DNA of 61,983 nucleotides. It comes from Flavobacteriales bacterium (GTDB lineage: Bacteria; Bacteroidota; Bacteroidia; Flavobacteriales_D; Crocinitomicaceae). Position 1 is the stretch's first letter; each line of letters opens with the position of its first letter. Below are positions 16,867 through 26,086 of the stretch, piece after piece. The position numbers were made by a program, and so were the translations under genes. The notes under the pieces are model-generated. The model saw only the letters and a list, made by a program, of their open reading frames with translations, ran no database searches and had not been told where the DNA came from. The stretch lies in contig CANFRV010000023.1 of NCBI GenBank assembly GCA_947449575.1, positions 1 through 61,983 of the forward strand. Reading direction: 5' to 3'.

Positions 16867-17790
16867 ATGAATATACTAATCTCAGGAGGCTCAGGATACA
16901 TCGGAAGTTATCTGACAAAAACATTGCTTGATCAAGGCCATCAAGTATCAATAATCGCTCGGTCAGAAAATGAATTTATTAGAAATTTTTCTGATAAAAT
17001 TGGAGTTTATTATCAAGACATAACCTTACCTTTTACTTTTGAATTAAAAACCCCTGTCGATTGTTTTATTCATTTAGGAGCAGCAAATGACATTGATTCG
17101 GCGGATCCAAGTTATGCGATAAGTGCTTCGGTACTGGGAACCCGTTATGCATTGGACTTTTGTTTGAAAAATAATATTAAGAAAACGATCTATTATTCTA
17201 CCTTCCAAGTGTATGGTTACGTGGAAGGTGATATGTCTGAAAGTTCGCCACTATTACCTACCAATGATTACGGAATCACCCACCAGTTTGCAGAGCAATA
17301 TTTTGAAATGTATCAGCGAACAAAAGGAATCGATTATATTATTATTAGACCAACCAATATTTTTGGATCGCCGATGTATAAAAGTACAGATCGTTGGACG
17401 TTAGTACCATCTTGTTTCTGCAAAGAAGCAATAGAAAAAGGAGAAATAAATTTAATGAGTTCGGGTTTACAAAAACGAGATTTCATAGACATCAACGATT
17501 TGGCGGCAGCCAGCGCAATTTATTGCGCTAATTTTGATCGTTTTAAAAATACAGTTGTTAATGTATCTTCAGGAGTAAATTATACAATTGTTGAAATTGC
17601 AAAAATGGTTTCAGAAGAATATAAAACACAATTTAACAAAGAATGCGCTATCAATATTCATTCAGAACATCCTTTATATGAAAACGTTTTTTACCTTTGT
17701 AGGGATGAAGTAGTGAGAATTAAGCATGATTTTGGAAGTAAAGAAAAAATGAAAAAAGAAATTGCTACTATATTTAATATCATAAAATAA
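16867..17790 (+). CDS. SDR-family sugar dehydratase/epimerase with YxxxH active site
   Basis: 307 aa from ATG 16867. A TTG at 16858 is in frame, but it lies in the duplicated hairpin unit, so the ATG was chosen. The Rossmann motif is GGSGYIG and the Ser strand is YYSTFQVYG. The usual catalytic YxxxK reads Y135-GIT-H139, a Lys to His change that is clear in the DNA. RDFIDINDLAAA and a C-terminal substrate lobe complete the fold. It belongs to the nucleotide-sugar block. The product is unknown. Confidence 0.85.
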   Translation: MNILISGGSGYIGSYLTKTLLDQGHQVSIIARSENEFIRNFSDKIGVYYQDITLPFTFELKTPVDCFIHLGAANDIDSADPSYAISASVLGTRYALDFCLKNNIKKTIYYSTFQVYGYVEGDMSESSPLLPTNDYGITHQFAEQYFEMYQRTKGIDYIIIRPTNIFGSPMYKSTDRWTLVPSCFCKEAIEKGEINLMSSGLQKRDFIDINDLAAASAIYCANFDRFKNTVVNVSSGVNYTIVEIAKMVSEEYKTQFNKECAINIHSEHPLYENVFYLCRDEVVRIKHDFGSKEKMKKEIATIFNIIK

Positions 17791-17794
17791 GAGG

Positions 17795-18523
17795 ATGGAT
17801 CCAATTAAACAGTTTGAGTTAGAAAGAGCGGAAGCCATCAAAGAGATGGGTAACGATAAGGAATTAAGACAGAAATCTCTAGATTGGATGTTGCATGCAG
17901 ACAAGTATAAGTATACATACAATTATAGTTGGATGGGCAGACCAATTATTAAATACCCGAATGATATCCTTATTTTACAAGAAATGATTTGGAATTTAAA
18001 ACCAGATTATATTGTAGAGACGGGTATTGCTCATGGAGGTAGTATTATTTTTTCTTCATCTATGTTAGAGTTATTAGGTCATGGCGAAGTAATTGCTGTA
18101 GATATTGATATTCGCCAACATAATCGCGAAGAAATAGAAAAACATCCGATGGCGAAAAGAATTACAATGATAGAAGGTTCTAGTGTAGATCCAATCATTG
18201 TTAATTCAATCAAAGAAAAAGTAAAAGGCAAAAAAGTATTGGTGTGTTTAGATTCAAATCATACACACGAGCATGTCTTGGAAGAATTGCGCATGTATGC
18301 TGATATGGTAAATGTAGGTTCATACATTGTTTGTCCTGATACCTTTGTTGAATATTTCCCGAAAGGGTATTGTGATGATCGTCCGTGGGACGTTGGGAAC
18401 AATCCAATGACGGCTTTGATTGCTTTCTTAAAAGAGGATGATCGTTTCATAATTGATAAAGACATAGACAATAAGTTGATGATTACAGAAGGATTTGATG
18501 GGTATTTAAAAAGGATAAAATAA
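17795..18523 (+). CDS. Cephalosporin hydroxylase (CmcI)-like methyltransferase
   Basis: 242 aa. IVETGIAHGGSIIFSSSMLE (about residues 72-91) is the SAM-binding loop typical of CmcI-like proteins. CLDSNHTHEHVLEELRMY (about 152-169) gives the metal-binding Asp/His set, and GSYIVCPDT follows. Despite the name, family members found in polysaccharide loci are thought to be sugar O-methyltransferases. It lies 4 nt behind the SDR gene, so it is in the same unit. Confidence 0.88.
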   Translation: MDPIKQFELERAEAIKEMGNDKELRQKSLDWMLHADKYKYTYNYSWMGRPIIKYPNDILILQEMIWNLKPDYIVETGIAHGGSIIFSSSMLELLGHGEVIAVDIDIRQHNREEIEKHPMAKRITMIEGSSVDPIIVNSIKEKVKGKKVLVCLDSNHTHEHVLEELRMYADMVNVGSYIVCPDTFVEYFPKGYCDDRPWDVGNNPMTALIAFLKEDDRFIIDKDIDNKLMITEGFDGYLKRIK

Positions 18524-18533
18524 TTCAATTTAA

Positions 18534-19022
18534 ATGGCAAATTTTTTTGATCCATCCGTATCTATTGCCGCTATGGTTTCAATAGACGTTTCTTCAAGGG
18601 GTACGAATACTTACTTAGGTAAAGGGTGCGTTATTGATGACTTTGTTAAAATAAAGCATGTCGGTGGTGTTGGTGATGTTGTCATTGGAGAAAATTGCTA
18701 CATTAATTCTGGTTGCGTTCTATATTCTGGCAATGGTATTAAATTTGGTAATTTTGTGCTGTTAGGCCCTAATTGCAATATCGTACCAACAAATCATAAT
18801 TTTGGAGATAAAACAAAAGTAATTCGGGTGCAAGGGCATATGCCTTCGAAAGGTGGTGTTGTGATTGAAGACGATGTATGGTTAGGCGCGAATGTAACTG
18901 TGTTAGATGGCGCGTACATAAGAAAAGGATGTGTAATAGCTGCCAATTCTGTTGTGATTGGTGAGACGGAAGAATATGCAATTTATGGTGGAATTCCTGC
19001 CAAAAAAATAAAGGATAGATGA
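18534..19022 (+). CDS. Hexapeptide-repeat (left-handed beta-helix) acyltransferase
   Basis: 162 aa with repeated [LIV]Gxxxx units: VVIGENCYINSGCVLYSG, FVLLGPNCNI, then the catalytic-loop region TNHNFGD, VVIEDDVWLGANVTVLDGA and the end AIYGGIPAKKIK. It resembles WbbJ/NeuD-like O- or N-acetyltransferases and would acetylate a sugar from acetyl-CoA. The stop overlaps the next gene's start (ATGATG at 19019). Confidence 0.9.
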   Translation: MANFFDPSVSIAAMVSIDVSSRGTNTYLGKGCVIDDFVKIKHVGGVGDVVIGENCYINSGCVLYSGNGIKFGNFVLLGPNCNIVPTNHNFGDKTKVIRVQGHMPSKGGVVIEDDVWLGANVTVLDGAYIRKGCVIAANSVVIGETEEYAIYGGIPAKKIKDR

Positions 19023-19990
19023 TGCAAAAGGATATGCCTCTTGTGAGTGTTGGTCTTCCAATTTATAATCGTCCCGAAGGTTTGCGAAGAACGTTGGAAT
19101 GTTTTGTAAATCAGACCTATGCAAACATAGAGATTGTCATTGCTGATAATTGCTCACCTGATCCTGAAGTTGAAAAAATAGCCCGAGAATATGTAGCGAA
19201 AGACGTTCGAATTTCGTATTTCAGGCACGAAGAGAATAAAGGCTGGGGCTACAATACTAATTTTGTGATTGAAAAAGCAAAAGGGGAGTATTTTCTGAGA
19301 GCAACGGATGATGATTGGTGGGATGTTACGTTTATTGACAAAATAATGAACTTAATGTTGAATGATTCAAAAGTAGTATTGGGTTATTCAAATTTTATTG
19401 AAGTAGATCACAATTTTGACAAAAGTAAGTATCATATTGATAATCATTTACCACTGCTACAAGAATTTACAGGGTCTAATAAAGTTAAAAATGTATGTAA
19501 GTATGTGAATCAATTTGAAGGATTTGGAAAGTCAGATATTTATTTTTCTATTTTTAAAACAAGTTTGTTAAGATCTCCTTTCGTTTTTAATACATTGAAG
19601 AACCAAGTACTAGCGGGTGATTTATTGATTGTTTTAGATTGCCTTTCTCGAGGAACATTTGTTGTTGTTCCTGAAGTGTTGATGAAAGTAAGTTTTGGTA
19701 ATGAAAAACATTATGAAATGGCAGAGTCGAAAAGTAAAAAAATTGACTTTCTTTTTGCAACTTTTGATTATCAGAACTTTATAGATGTGAGAAAAAAATG
19801 GATTCATTATTTTAAAATGCAATTTTCTATTGTCTCTAAGAGTGATTTTAAGTTTTTTGAAAAGTTAAAAATTAAGTCTGTCATAAGAAGGAGAATTGTA
19901 TATTTTTATTATGATTTGATTTGTGTTAATTCAAGGATAAGATATTTTAATATTTTCAATAAACTAAAACGGAAGTATTATTTAGAATAA
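19019..19990 (+). CDS. Glycosyltransferase family 2
   Basis: 323 aa. The GT-A fold begins VSVGLPIYNRPEGLRRTL. IVIADNCSPDPEVE and the metal-binding ATDDDWWD (about residues 94-101) are GT2 motifs. The C-terminal part is basic and rich in Phe/Tyr, perhaps touching the membrane. It overlaps the acyltransferase gene by 4 nt. Donor and acceptor are not visible. Confidence 0.88.
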   Translation: MMQKDMPLVSVGLPIYNRPEGLRRTLECFVNQTYANIEIVIADNCSPDPEVEKIAREYVAKDVRISYFRHEENKGWGYNTNFVIEKAKGEYFLRATDDDWWDVTFIDKIMNLMLNDSKVVLGYSNFIEVDHNFDKSKYHIDNHLPLLQEFTGSNKVKNVCKYVNQFEGFGKSDIYFSIFKTSLLRSPFVFNTLKNQVLAGDLLIVLDCLSRGTFVVVPEVLMKVSFGNEKHYEMAESKSKKIDFLFATFDYQNFIDVRKKWIHYFKMQFSIVSKSDFKFFEKLKIKSVIRRRIVYFYYDLICVNSRIRYFNIFNKLKRKYYLE

Positions 19991-20245
19991 TTTAGCATTA
20001 GCATGAATTGCAAAATAGCACAACTTTTTTGAAAGGTAAAATCAAATACGAAATCACCAGTACAGCGATTAACGGATAAAAAAGAAGGCTAGTGAAATAG
20101 ATAAGATATTATTTTTTTTGCTTAGATTTCAAAAACAGTAGTAGATAAAGCTCAGAAATATTTAAGAATAGATATGTAAATATAGATGTAATGAATGCAA
20201 ATTTGAATAGTAAGTATTTTTCCAATTGTAGTAGGTAGTTAATAA

Positions 20246-21307
20246 ATGAAAACGGCAATAATAACAGGTTCTTCTGGCTTAATAGGTTCGCAAGCAACAA
20301 AGTTTTTTCACAACAAGGGATATAAAGTGGTGGGCATTGACAATGACATGCGTTCGTATTTCTTTGGTGAAAGTTCTTCTACAAAGGAATCCAATCAAGC
20401 ACTAATGGATGACTTTTCAAATTATGAACATTATAATAGCGATATTAGAGATTATGCTGCGTTAGAATCCCTTTTCATAAAATATTCTTCGGAGCTTGAT
20501 ATTATTATTCACACTGCTGCGCAACCTTCGCATGATTGGGCGGCAAAAGAGCCACTCACTGATTTCTCAATCAATGCAATGGGCACAATGAATCTGCTAG
20601 AGTTAACGAGGCTTTATGCGCCAAATGCAACTTTTATTTTTACCTCTACGAATAAAGTATATGGAGATACGCCTAACTTTTTGAAGGGAATCGAGGAACT
20701 TGACCAAAGATGGGAATGTTACACTGAAAGTGGAGCTGAATATTCTATTGATGAAACCATGTCCATTGATAATTCAAAACATTCTGTTTTTGGAGCTTCC
20801 AAAGTGGCGGCTGATATCATGTGTCAGGAATATGGGAAATATTTTGGTATTAAAACGGGTGTTTTTAGAGGTGGATGTTTAACAGGACCTAATCATGCTG
20901 GTGCTGAATTACATGGCTTTTTATCGTATTTGGTAAAATGTATAGTAAACGATAAACCGTATACGATTTTTGGCTATAAAGGGAAACAAGTACGAGACAA
21001 TATTCATTCCTACGATTTGGTCAATATGTTTTGGCATTTTCATCAAAACCCTATACCTGGTGCAGTATATAACGCAGGGGGTGGGAGAAAAAATTCTACG
21101 TCAATTTTAGAGGCGATACATTCAATTAATCGGTTAGCCGGCACAAAATGGTCCAATTATACGATTTCTGAGGATAATAGAGTGGGGGATCATATATGGT
21201 ATATCTCCGATTTAGCTAAATTTAAAGGAGATTATCCAGAATGGGAAATTACGATTGATTTAGAAGAAACATTGCAACAGATGATTGATTTTGAATTGAA
21301 AAAATAG
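20246..21307 (+). CDS. RfbE-like SDR sugar epimerase with Phe in place of catalytic Tyr
   Basis: 353 aa, related to CDP-paratose/tyvelose 2-epimerases: GSSGLIGSQ (8-16), [15 protein letters not shown] (a motif typical of this group), [22 protein letters not shown] and [11 protein letters not shown]. The active-site YxxxK reads F182-GAS-K186, so the general-base Tyr is replaced by Phe. A His stands just before (HSVFG). It is preceded by 255 nt with no visible gene and followed by the fucosyltransferase 2 nt later. Together with rfbF it argues for a CDP-linked sugar. Confidence 0.87.
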   Translation: MKTAIITGSSGLIGSQATKFFHNKGYKVVGIDNDMRSYFFGESSSTKESNQALMDDFSNYEHYNSDIRDYAALESLFIKYSSELDIIIHTAAQPSHDWAAKEPLTDFSINAMGTMNLLELTRLYAPNATFIFTSTNKVYGDTPNFLKGIEELDQRWECYTESGAEYSIDETMSIDNSKHSVFGASKVAADIMCQEYGKYFGIKTGVFRGGCLTGPNHAGAELHGFLSYLVKCIVNDKPYTIFGYKGKQVRDNIHSYDLVNMFWHFHQNPIPGAVYNAGGGRKNSTSILEAIHSINRLAGTKWSNYTISEDNRVGDHIWYISDLAKFKGDYPEWEITIDLEETLQQMIDFELKK

Positions 21308-21309
21308 AT

Positions 21310-22200
21310 ATGATTGTTGTTAAATTAATGGGTGGATTGGGGAATCAAATGTTTCAATATGCATTTGGTAAAAACCTGGCTATTAAAAATAATACACATT
21401 TAAAGGTAGACACAGCATTTTTACTGGATAGAACGCCTAGAGAGGGTTTCGTTTTTAGAGATTTTGATTTAGATATTTTTACGCTAAAAGCAGATACTGT
21501 TGCTGAAAATGAAGTAGAGGAGTTTAAAAGATCAAAACCTTTTTTTAGTAGATTATTGTCAGGAGGGAATTCGAATACTTCCATTATTAACGAAAAAGTG
21601 TTTCATTTTGATCCTTCTGCGATTGTCATGAAAAAAAACAGTTATGCTTCTGGGTACTGGCAATCAGAAAAATATTTTCAGGAGATAGAAGCAATCATAA
21701 GACAGGAATTTACATTTAAAACGGCTTTGAATGAGTTTGAAAGTGAACTAAATAGCGAAATTCGAAACACAAATTCGGTGTGTATTAATTTCAGAAGAAC
21801 TGATTTCGTGCATGTGAAAAATTCTGCCGACACACACGGTGCTACTGAACTTTCATATTATGAAAATGCAATACAGCTAATTACTTCTAAAGTCGAAAAT
21901 GTGCATTTTTTTATTTTTTCGGATGATATTGAATGGTGTAAATTAAATGTGAAGACAAATTTTCCCACGACTTTTGTGGGACATGAATACAAAGGAGAAA
22001 AATTTTCGAGTTATTTTCAATTAATGATCAATTGCAAGCATTTTATTATTCCCAATAGTACTTTTGCTTGGTGGGCAGCTTGGTTAAGTCAAAATGAAAA
22101 TAAAATAGTGATTGCTCCAAAAAGATGGTTTTTGGATGTCAATTTACAAAATGCTTCGATGGATATTTTTCCTTCAAGTTGGATTCAATTAGAAAGTTAA
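21310..22200 (+). CDS. Alpha-1,2-fucosyltransferase-like (GT11)
   Basis: 296 aa. VVKLMGGLGNQMFQYAFGKN at the N-terminus is the GT11 hallmark. The donor-binding HxRRxD motif appears as INFRRTD (about residues 158-164), with the usual His as Asn. NSTFAWWAAWLS near the end is the third GT11 motif. The enzyme would add L-fucose or another 6-deoxy sugar in alpha-1,2 linkage. No GDP-fucose synthesis genes (gmd, fcl) are in this window. Confidence 0.93.
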   Translation: MIVVKLMGGLGNQMFQYAFGKNLAIKNNTHLKVDTAFLLDRTPREGFVFRDFDLDIFTLKADTVAENEVEEFKRSKPFFSRLLSGGNSNTSIINEKVFHFDPSAIVMKKNSYASGYWQSEKYFQEIEAIIRQEFTFKTALNEFESELNSEIRNTNSVCINFRRTDFVHVKNSADTHGATELSYYENAIQLITSKVENVHFFIFSDDIEWCKLNVKTNFPTTFVGHEYKGEKFSSYFQLMINCKHFIIPNSTFAWWAAWLSQNENKIVIAPKRWFLDVNLQNASMDIFPSSWIQLES

Positions 22201-22202
22201 GA

Positions 22203-23231
22203 ATGGAAAACACCTTTGTAACTGTTTTGATGCCCGTTTACAATGGGCAATTTTTTTTAAAGGAGGCAATTGATAGTATTTTAAATCAATCCTATACAAA
22301 TTTTGAATTTCTTATTATTAACGATGGTTCTACAGATGATTCTGAAAAAATAATTAATTCCTATACCGATCATCGAATTGTTTTCATAAACAATGCTGAA
22401 AATAAAGGGTTAATTGAAACATTAAACAGTGGAATACAGCTTTCCAAAGGGGATTATATTGCACGGATGGATGCGGATGATATTTCACTAGTCAATAGAA
22501 TTGAAAAACAAGTAGAATTTTTAGATCAGAATCCAGAGATCGGCCTCTTAGGGTCTAATTATACAATTTTCGGAGATAAATTGGAAGATGTGGAGTATCC
22601 TTTAGTGCACGATGATTTGAAATTAGCGTGTTTAATGTATAATCCATTTTGTCATCCATCTGTGATGTTCAGAAAATCTGTTCTAGAAAAGAATAAAATC
22701 TGTTTTGAAAATAAATACATTCATGCGGAAGAATACAAGGTATGGTCAGAGATTTTATCAATTTCAAAAGGCCATAATCTGAGTGAAAAATTAATAAAAT
22801 ATAGATTTCATGCGGCTCAAGTTAGTCAGGTCCATGCTCAAAAGCAGAAGGAAGTAAGCAAATTAATTCGCACTGAATATTTAAAAAATGCAGGATTTGA
22901 ACTAACTGAGCGCGATCTGTTAGCTGTTTGGAATTTACAAGAGAAAGAAGGATTACAATCAGTAGAAACAGCAACTAGTATTCTGACGGGAATGGAATCA
23001 ATCATTAAACAAAATGAGTCTATTCAATTTTTTGATTCAATTAAATTAAATAAGTTACTAGGCCATCACTACAAAAATATACTACTCGAATTAAAGTTTC
23101 TAGATAATGTGTTGTATGAGAAATATAAAAATACAGTTCGAATCGAAACTATTTCATGGACGATGCGGCAAAAATTAAGTATATTCGCTAAGTATATAAA
23201 AGGCAAGTGTATTAAAATTCCGAAGTCGTAA
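22203..23231 (+). CDS. Glycosyltransferase family 2
   Basis: 342 aa from ATG 22203. An upstream in-frame start at 22125 would add 26 residues encoded inside the fucosyltransferase gene and is unlikely. TVLMPVYNGQFFLKEAIDSI, IINDGSTDDSEKII and the metal-binding RMDADDIS (about residues 90-97) are textbook GT2 motifs. ..YNPFCHPSVMFRK is shared with many O-antigen GT2 enzymes. It lies 2 nt behind the GT11 gene. Confidence 0.92.
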   Translation: MENTFVTVLMPVYNGQFFLKEAIDSILNQSYTNFEFLIINDGSTDDSEKIINSYTDHRIVFINNAENKGLIETLNSGIQLSKGDYIARMDADDISLVNRIEKQVEFLDQNPEIGLLGSNYTIFGDKLEDVEYPLVHDDLKLACLMYNPFCHPSVMFRKSVLEKNKICFENKYIHAEEYKVWSEILSISKGHNLSEKLIKYRFHAAQVSQVHAQKQKEVSKLIRTEYLKNAGFELTERDLLAVWNLQEKEGLQSVETATSILTGMESIIKQNESIQFFDSIKLNKLLGHHYKNILLELKFLDNVLYEKYKNTVRIETISWTMRQKLSIFAKYIKGKCIKIPKS

Positions 23232-23254
23232 TTTCGGAGTATGTATAAAACAAC

Positions 23255-24559
23255 ATGAGATTTCCGAAGACTTTATTGATTCCTCATTTACCGAAAATTG
23301 TTCAGTTTTTGTCTCTATTTTATTTTTCAAGAAGCTCTAAAAAAAATAAAATTAGTATCATTAACACCTATGAGCAAGGGGGTGGTGCTGCAAAAATCGC
23401 AAAGGATCTGCTCAGTAATTCAAGGTTTTCGAAAGAAATAGGTTTTTTTGTAAATAAAAAATCAACCAACAACCAACAGGTTATTGAGTTAGAACAATCC
23501 AGTCATTCTCGCTTTCAACTTTTTTTAGAAGAGTTAGAAAAGGTAGGAGGATGGTTAGATATTTCAAAAATTTCCCCCTTAAAATTACTAAGAAATACCC
23601 ATTTTAAATCTTCTAAGATTGTTCACCTGCATAATTTACATGGTTATTATTTCTCGTATTCAATTTTACCAAAAGTGGTACGCCACAAAAAGACTATTTG
23701 GACATTGCACGACGAGCAGCTGCTGACAGGGCATTGTGCTTGTACATTAAATTGCGAGCAATGGAAAAAAGGATGTGGGAATTGCCCGAATTTGAATACC
23801 TATCCTGCTGTTAAGGTGGATAATACACAAAAATTGTTAGAAGTAAAAGCAAGAATTTTAAAAAAGATACAACCCACCATTATTTGCCCTTCAGAGTGGT
23901 TAGCGGAAAGATTTTGTAAGGCGTTCCCTTTTATTACAGATGTTAAAGTAATACCCAATGGAATTAATACCGATATTTTTGCTCCTCAGGACAAAAAGAA
24001 AATACGCAAAGAATTAAATTTACCAGTGGATGCATTCATCTTATTATTTGCAGCTGAGCTTTCTACTTCAAATCCATTTAAAGGGGGAGATCTTATAAAC
24101 TCACTAATGAATGATGGCTTGGGGGAGAATACCTATCTCATCACGATAGGAGGTGAAACAACAAAATCTTCGCCATTCCATATTCCCTTTGGATACATCG
24201 CAGAAGAAAGTAAAATGGCTGATTTATATGCTGCGGCCGATGTAATGATTTATCCCACAAAGGCCGATAATTTACCATTGGTGATTTTAGAAGCCATGAG
24301 TTCTGGTTTACCTGTTATTTCATCAAATTTAGGCGGTATTTCTGAGATTATTATAGATCAAGAAAATAGCTTTTTGATTGATTCCTACTATGATAAAATT
24401 GCATTTCAAAAATGTATTACTAATTTTAGGGAATCAACGGATGAATTTAAAACTAAAATGGCAAGAAACGCAAGAGCAACCGTTGAAAATAAATTTTCTT
24501 TACATAAAATGATACATGCGTACGATAAATTATACGAATCATTTTTTGACGAATATTGA
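23255..24559 (+). CDS. Glycosyltransferase family 4 with Cys-rich insert (WcaC-like)
   Basis: 434 aa. YEQGGGAAKIAKDL near residue 40 is the acceptor-side glycine loop. TLHDEQLLTGHCACTLNCEQ is followed by GCGNCP, a Cys-rich insert typical of WcaC-like GT4 enzymes that may bind metal. In the donor-binding domain the EX7E motif reads DNLPLVILE, with the first Glu as Asp. The GT-B fold acts on a nucleotide sugar at the inner membrane face. Confidence 0.9.
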   Translation: MRFPKTLLIPHLPKIVQFLSLFYFSRSSKKNKISIINTYEQGGGAAKIAKDLLSNSRFSKEIGFFVNKKSTNNQQVIELEQSSHSRFQLFLEELEKVGGWLDISKISPLKLLRNTHFKSSKIVHLHNLHGYYFSYSILPKVVRHKKTIWTLHDEQLLTGHCACTLNCEQWKKGCGNCPNLNTYPAVKVDNTQKLLEVKARILKKIQPTIICPSEWLAERFCKAFPFITDVKVIPNGINTDIFAPQDKKKIRKELNLPVDAFILLFAAELSTSNPFKGGDLINSLMNDGLGENTYLITIGGETTKSSPFHIPFGYIAEESKMADLYAAADVMIYPTKADNLPLVILEAMSSGLPVISSNLGGISEIIIDQENSFLIDSYYDKIAFQKCITNFRESTDEFKTKMARNARATVENKFSLHKMIHAYDKLYESFFDEY

Positions 24560-24622
24560 AGGGTTAAAAATGTTTTTTCTAATGATTAGGATTTCTTAAG
24601 AAACATAGTTACATAAATAAGT

Positions 24623-26086
24623 ATGTTATTCAATACACTGCAATATGCTCTTTTTGTACCAATAATATTTATTATTTATTGGCTTATAGGTCATTATAAG
24701 AAAATTCGATTTCAAAATTTCATCGTATTGATAGCTAGTTTTTTTTTCTATGGCTGTTGGGATGTTCGATTTTTAGGATTATTAACCTTTTCAATACTAG
24801 TAGACTATTTTTCCGGAATTCAAATTGAGAAGGTTAAAAAAAGGTCCAACCAAAAAATATGGTTATGGATTAGCATTGCTATTAATCTAGGTTTCCTCGG
24901 ATTTTTTAAATACTATAATTTTTTTATTCATTCTTTCATTGACTTATTTTCAAGTTTTGGAATCAATGTGCAAGCATCTACGCTATCAATTATTTTACCC
25001 GTTGGGATTTCGTTTTATACTTTTCATGGTTTGTCTTATGTTATCGATATATACTATCGCAGGATTAAAGCTGAAAAGAATATAATTGATTATGCTTTAT
25101 TTGTTTCATACTTCCCATTGCTGGTTGCAGGACCAATTGAAAGGGCAACACATCTTTTACCACAGCTAAAAAAAGAAAGGAAATTTAAGTATTCGCAAGT
25201 AGTAGAAGGACTAAAACAAATCTTATGGGGTCTTGTAAAAAAAGTTTTGATTGCAGATCAATGCGCAATCATTGCGAATGACATTTTTAATAATGCAGAA
25301 CAGTATTATGGATTAACGCTTGTGATTGGTGCTATCTTTTTTTCAATTCAAATTTATGGTGATTTTTCTGGTTATTCGGATATTGCTTTAGGGACATCAA
25401 AATTACTTGGGATTGAGTTATTAAAGAATTTTTCATTCCCATATTTTTCACGAAGTATTTCTGAATTTTGGCGGAGATGGCATATTTCATTATCAACATG
25501 GTTCAAAGATTATGTGTATATTCCATTAGGCGGAAGTAAAGCAGGCACTGGCAGGAAGATTAGAAATACTTTTATTATTTTTCTAATCAGCGGCTTTTGG
25601 CATGGAGCTAATTTAACATTTATAATTTGGGGTGGATTAAATGCTCTTTTTATTATTCCATCTGTAATAAGAAAAACAAACAGGAAACATATTGAAATTG
25701 TAGCTTCAAATTCAATTTTCCCAAATTGGAGAGAAGTATTTCAAATGATTCTTACTTTTAGTTTAGTATCATTTGCTTGGATCTTTTTTAGGGCAATATC
25801 GATTTCAGAAGCATTCCTATTTATAAAACATTTAATTGGAGGATTGAATCAAGTATGGGTGTATCAAGCAACATTGAGTTATCTTAAATGGCACATAGAT
25901 TTTAATATTTTTATTTTTATCATTCTTTTTTTCATGATCGAATGGATTGGCAGAAGATATTACAATCCAATGTTGATTTTCGATAAGTTGAATACATTTT
26001 TTAGGTGGTTATTTTATTCAATTGTGATCGTTTTAGTTTTGTATTTTTCAGGTGCAGATAAGCAATTTATTTATTTTCAATTTTAA
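24623..26086 (+). CDS. MBOAT-family O-acyltransferase (AlgI-like)
   Basis: 487 aa, about eleven membrane helices. The catalytic His lies in SGFWHGANLTFIIWGG (His327). The AlgI-type FSGYSDIALGTSKLLG and WRRWHISLSTWFKDYVYIPL are intact. Such proteins transfer acyl groups across the membrane to a partner acting on polysaccharide. The next gene, overlapping by one base (TAATG), encodes an SGNH-like protein, the usual partner type. Together they most likely O-acetylate the polymer outside the cytoplasm. Confidence 0.95.
   Translation: MLFNTLQYALFVPIIFIIYWLIGHYKKIRFQNFIVLIASFFFYGCWDVRFLGLLTFSILVDYFSGIQIEKVKKRSNQKIWLWISIAINLGFLGFFKYYNFFIHSFIDLFSSFGINVQASTLSIILPVGISFYTFHGLSYVIDIYYRRIKAEKNIIDYALFVSYFPLLVAGPIERATHLLPQLKKERKFKYSQVVEGLKQILWGLVKKVLIADQCAIIANDIFNNAEQYYGLTLVIGAIFFSIQIYGDFSGYSDIALGTSKLLGIELLKNFSFPYFSRSISEFWRRWHISLSTWFKDYVYIPLGGSKAGTGRKIRNTFIIFLISGFWHGANLTFIIWGGLNALFIIPSVIRKTNRKHIEIVASNSIFPNWREVFQMILTFSLVSFAWIFFRAISISEAFLFIKHLIGGLNQVWVYQATLSYLKWHIDFNIFIFIILFFMIEWIGRRYYNPMLIFDKLNTFFRWLFYSIVIVLVLYFSGADKQFIYFQF

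Noticed and set aside
22125-22202. Upstream start of the GT2 gene inside the fucosyltransferase gene
   Set aside because: The extra 26 residues do not look like GT2 sequence and ATG 22203 stands right before the conserved TVLMPVYNG strand.
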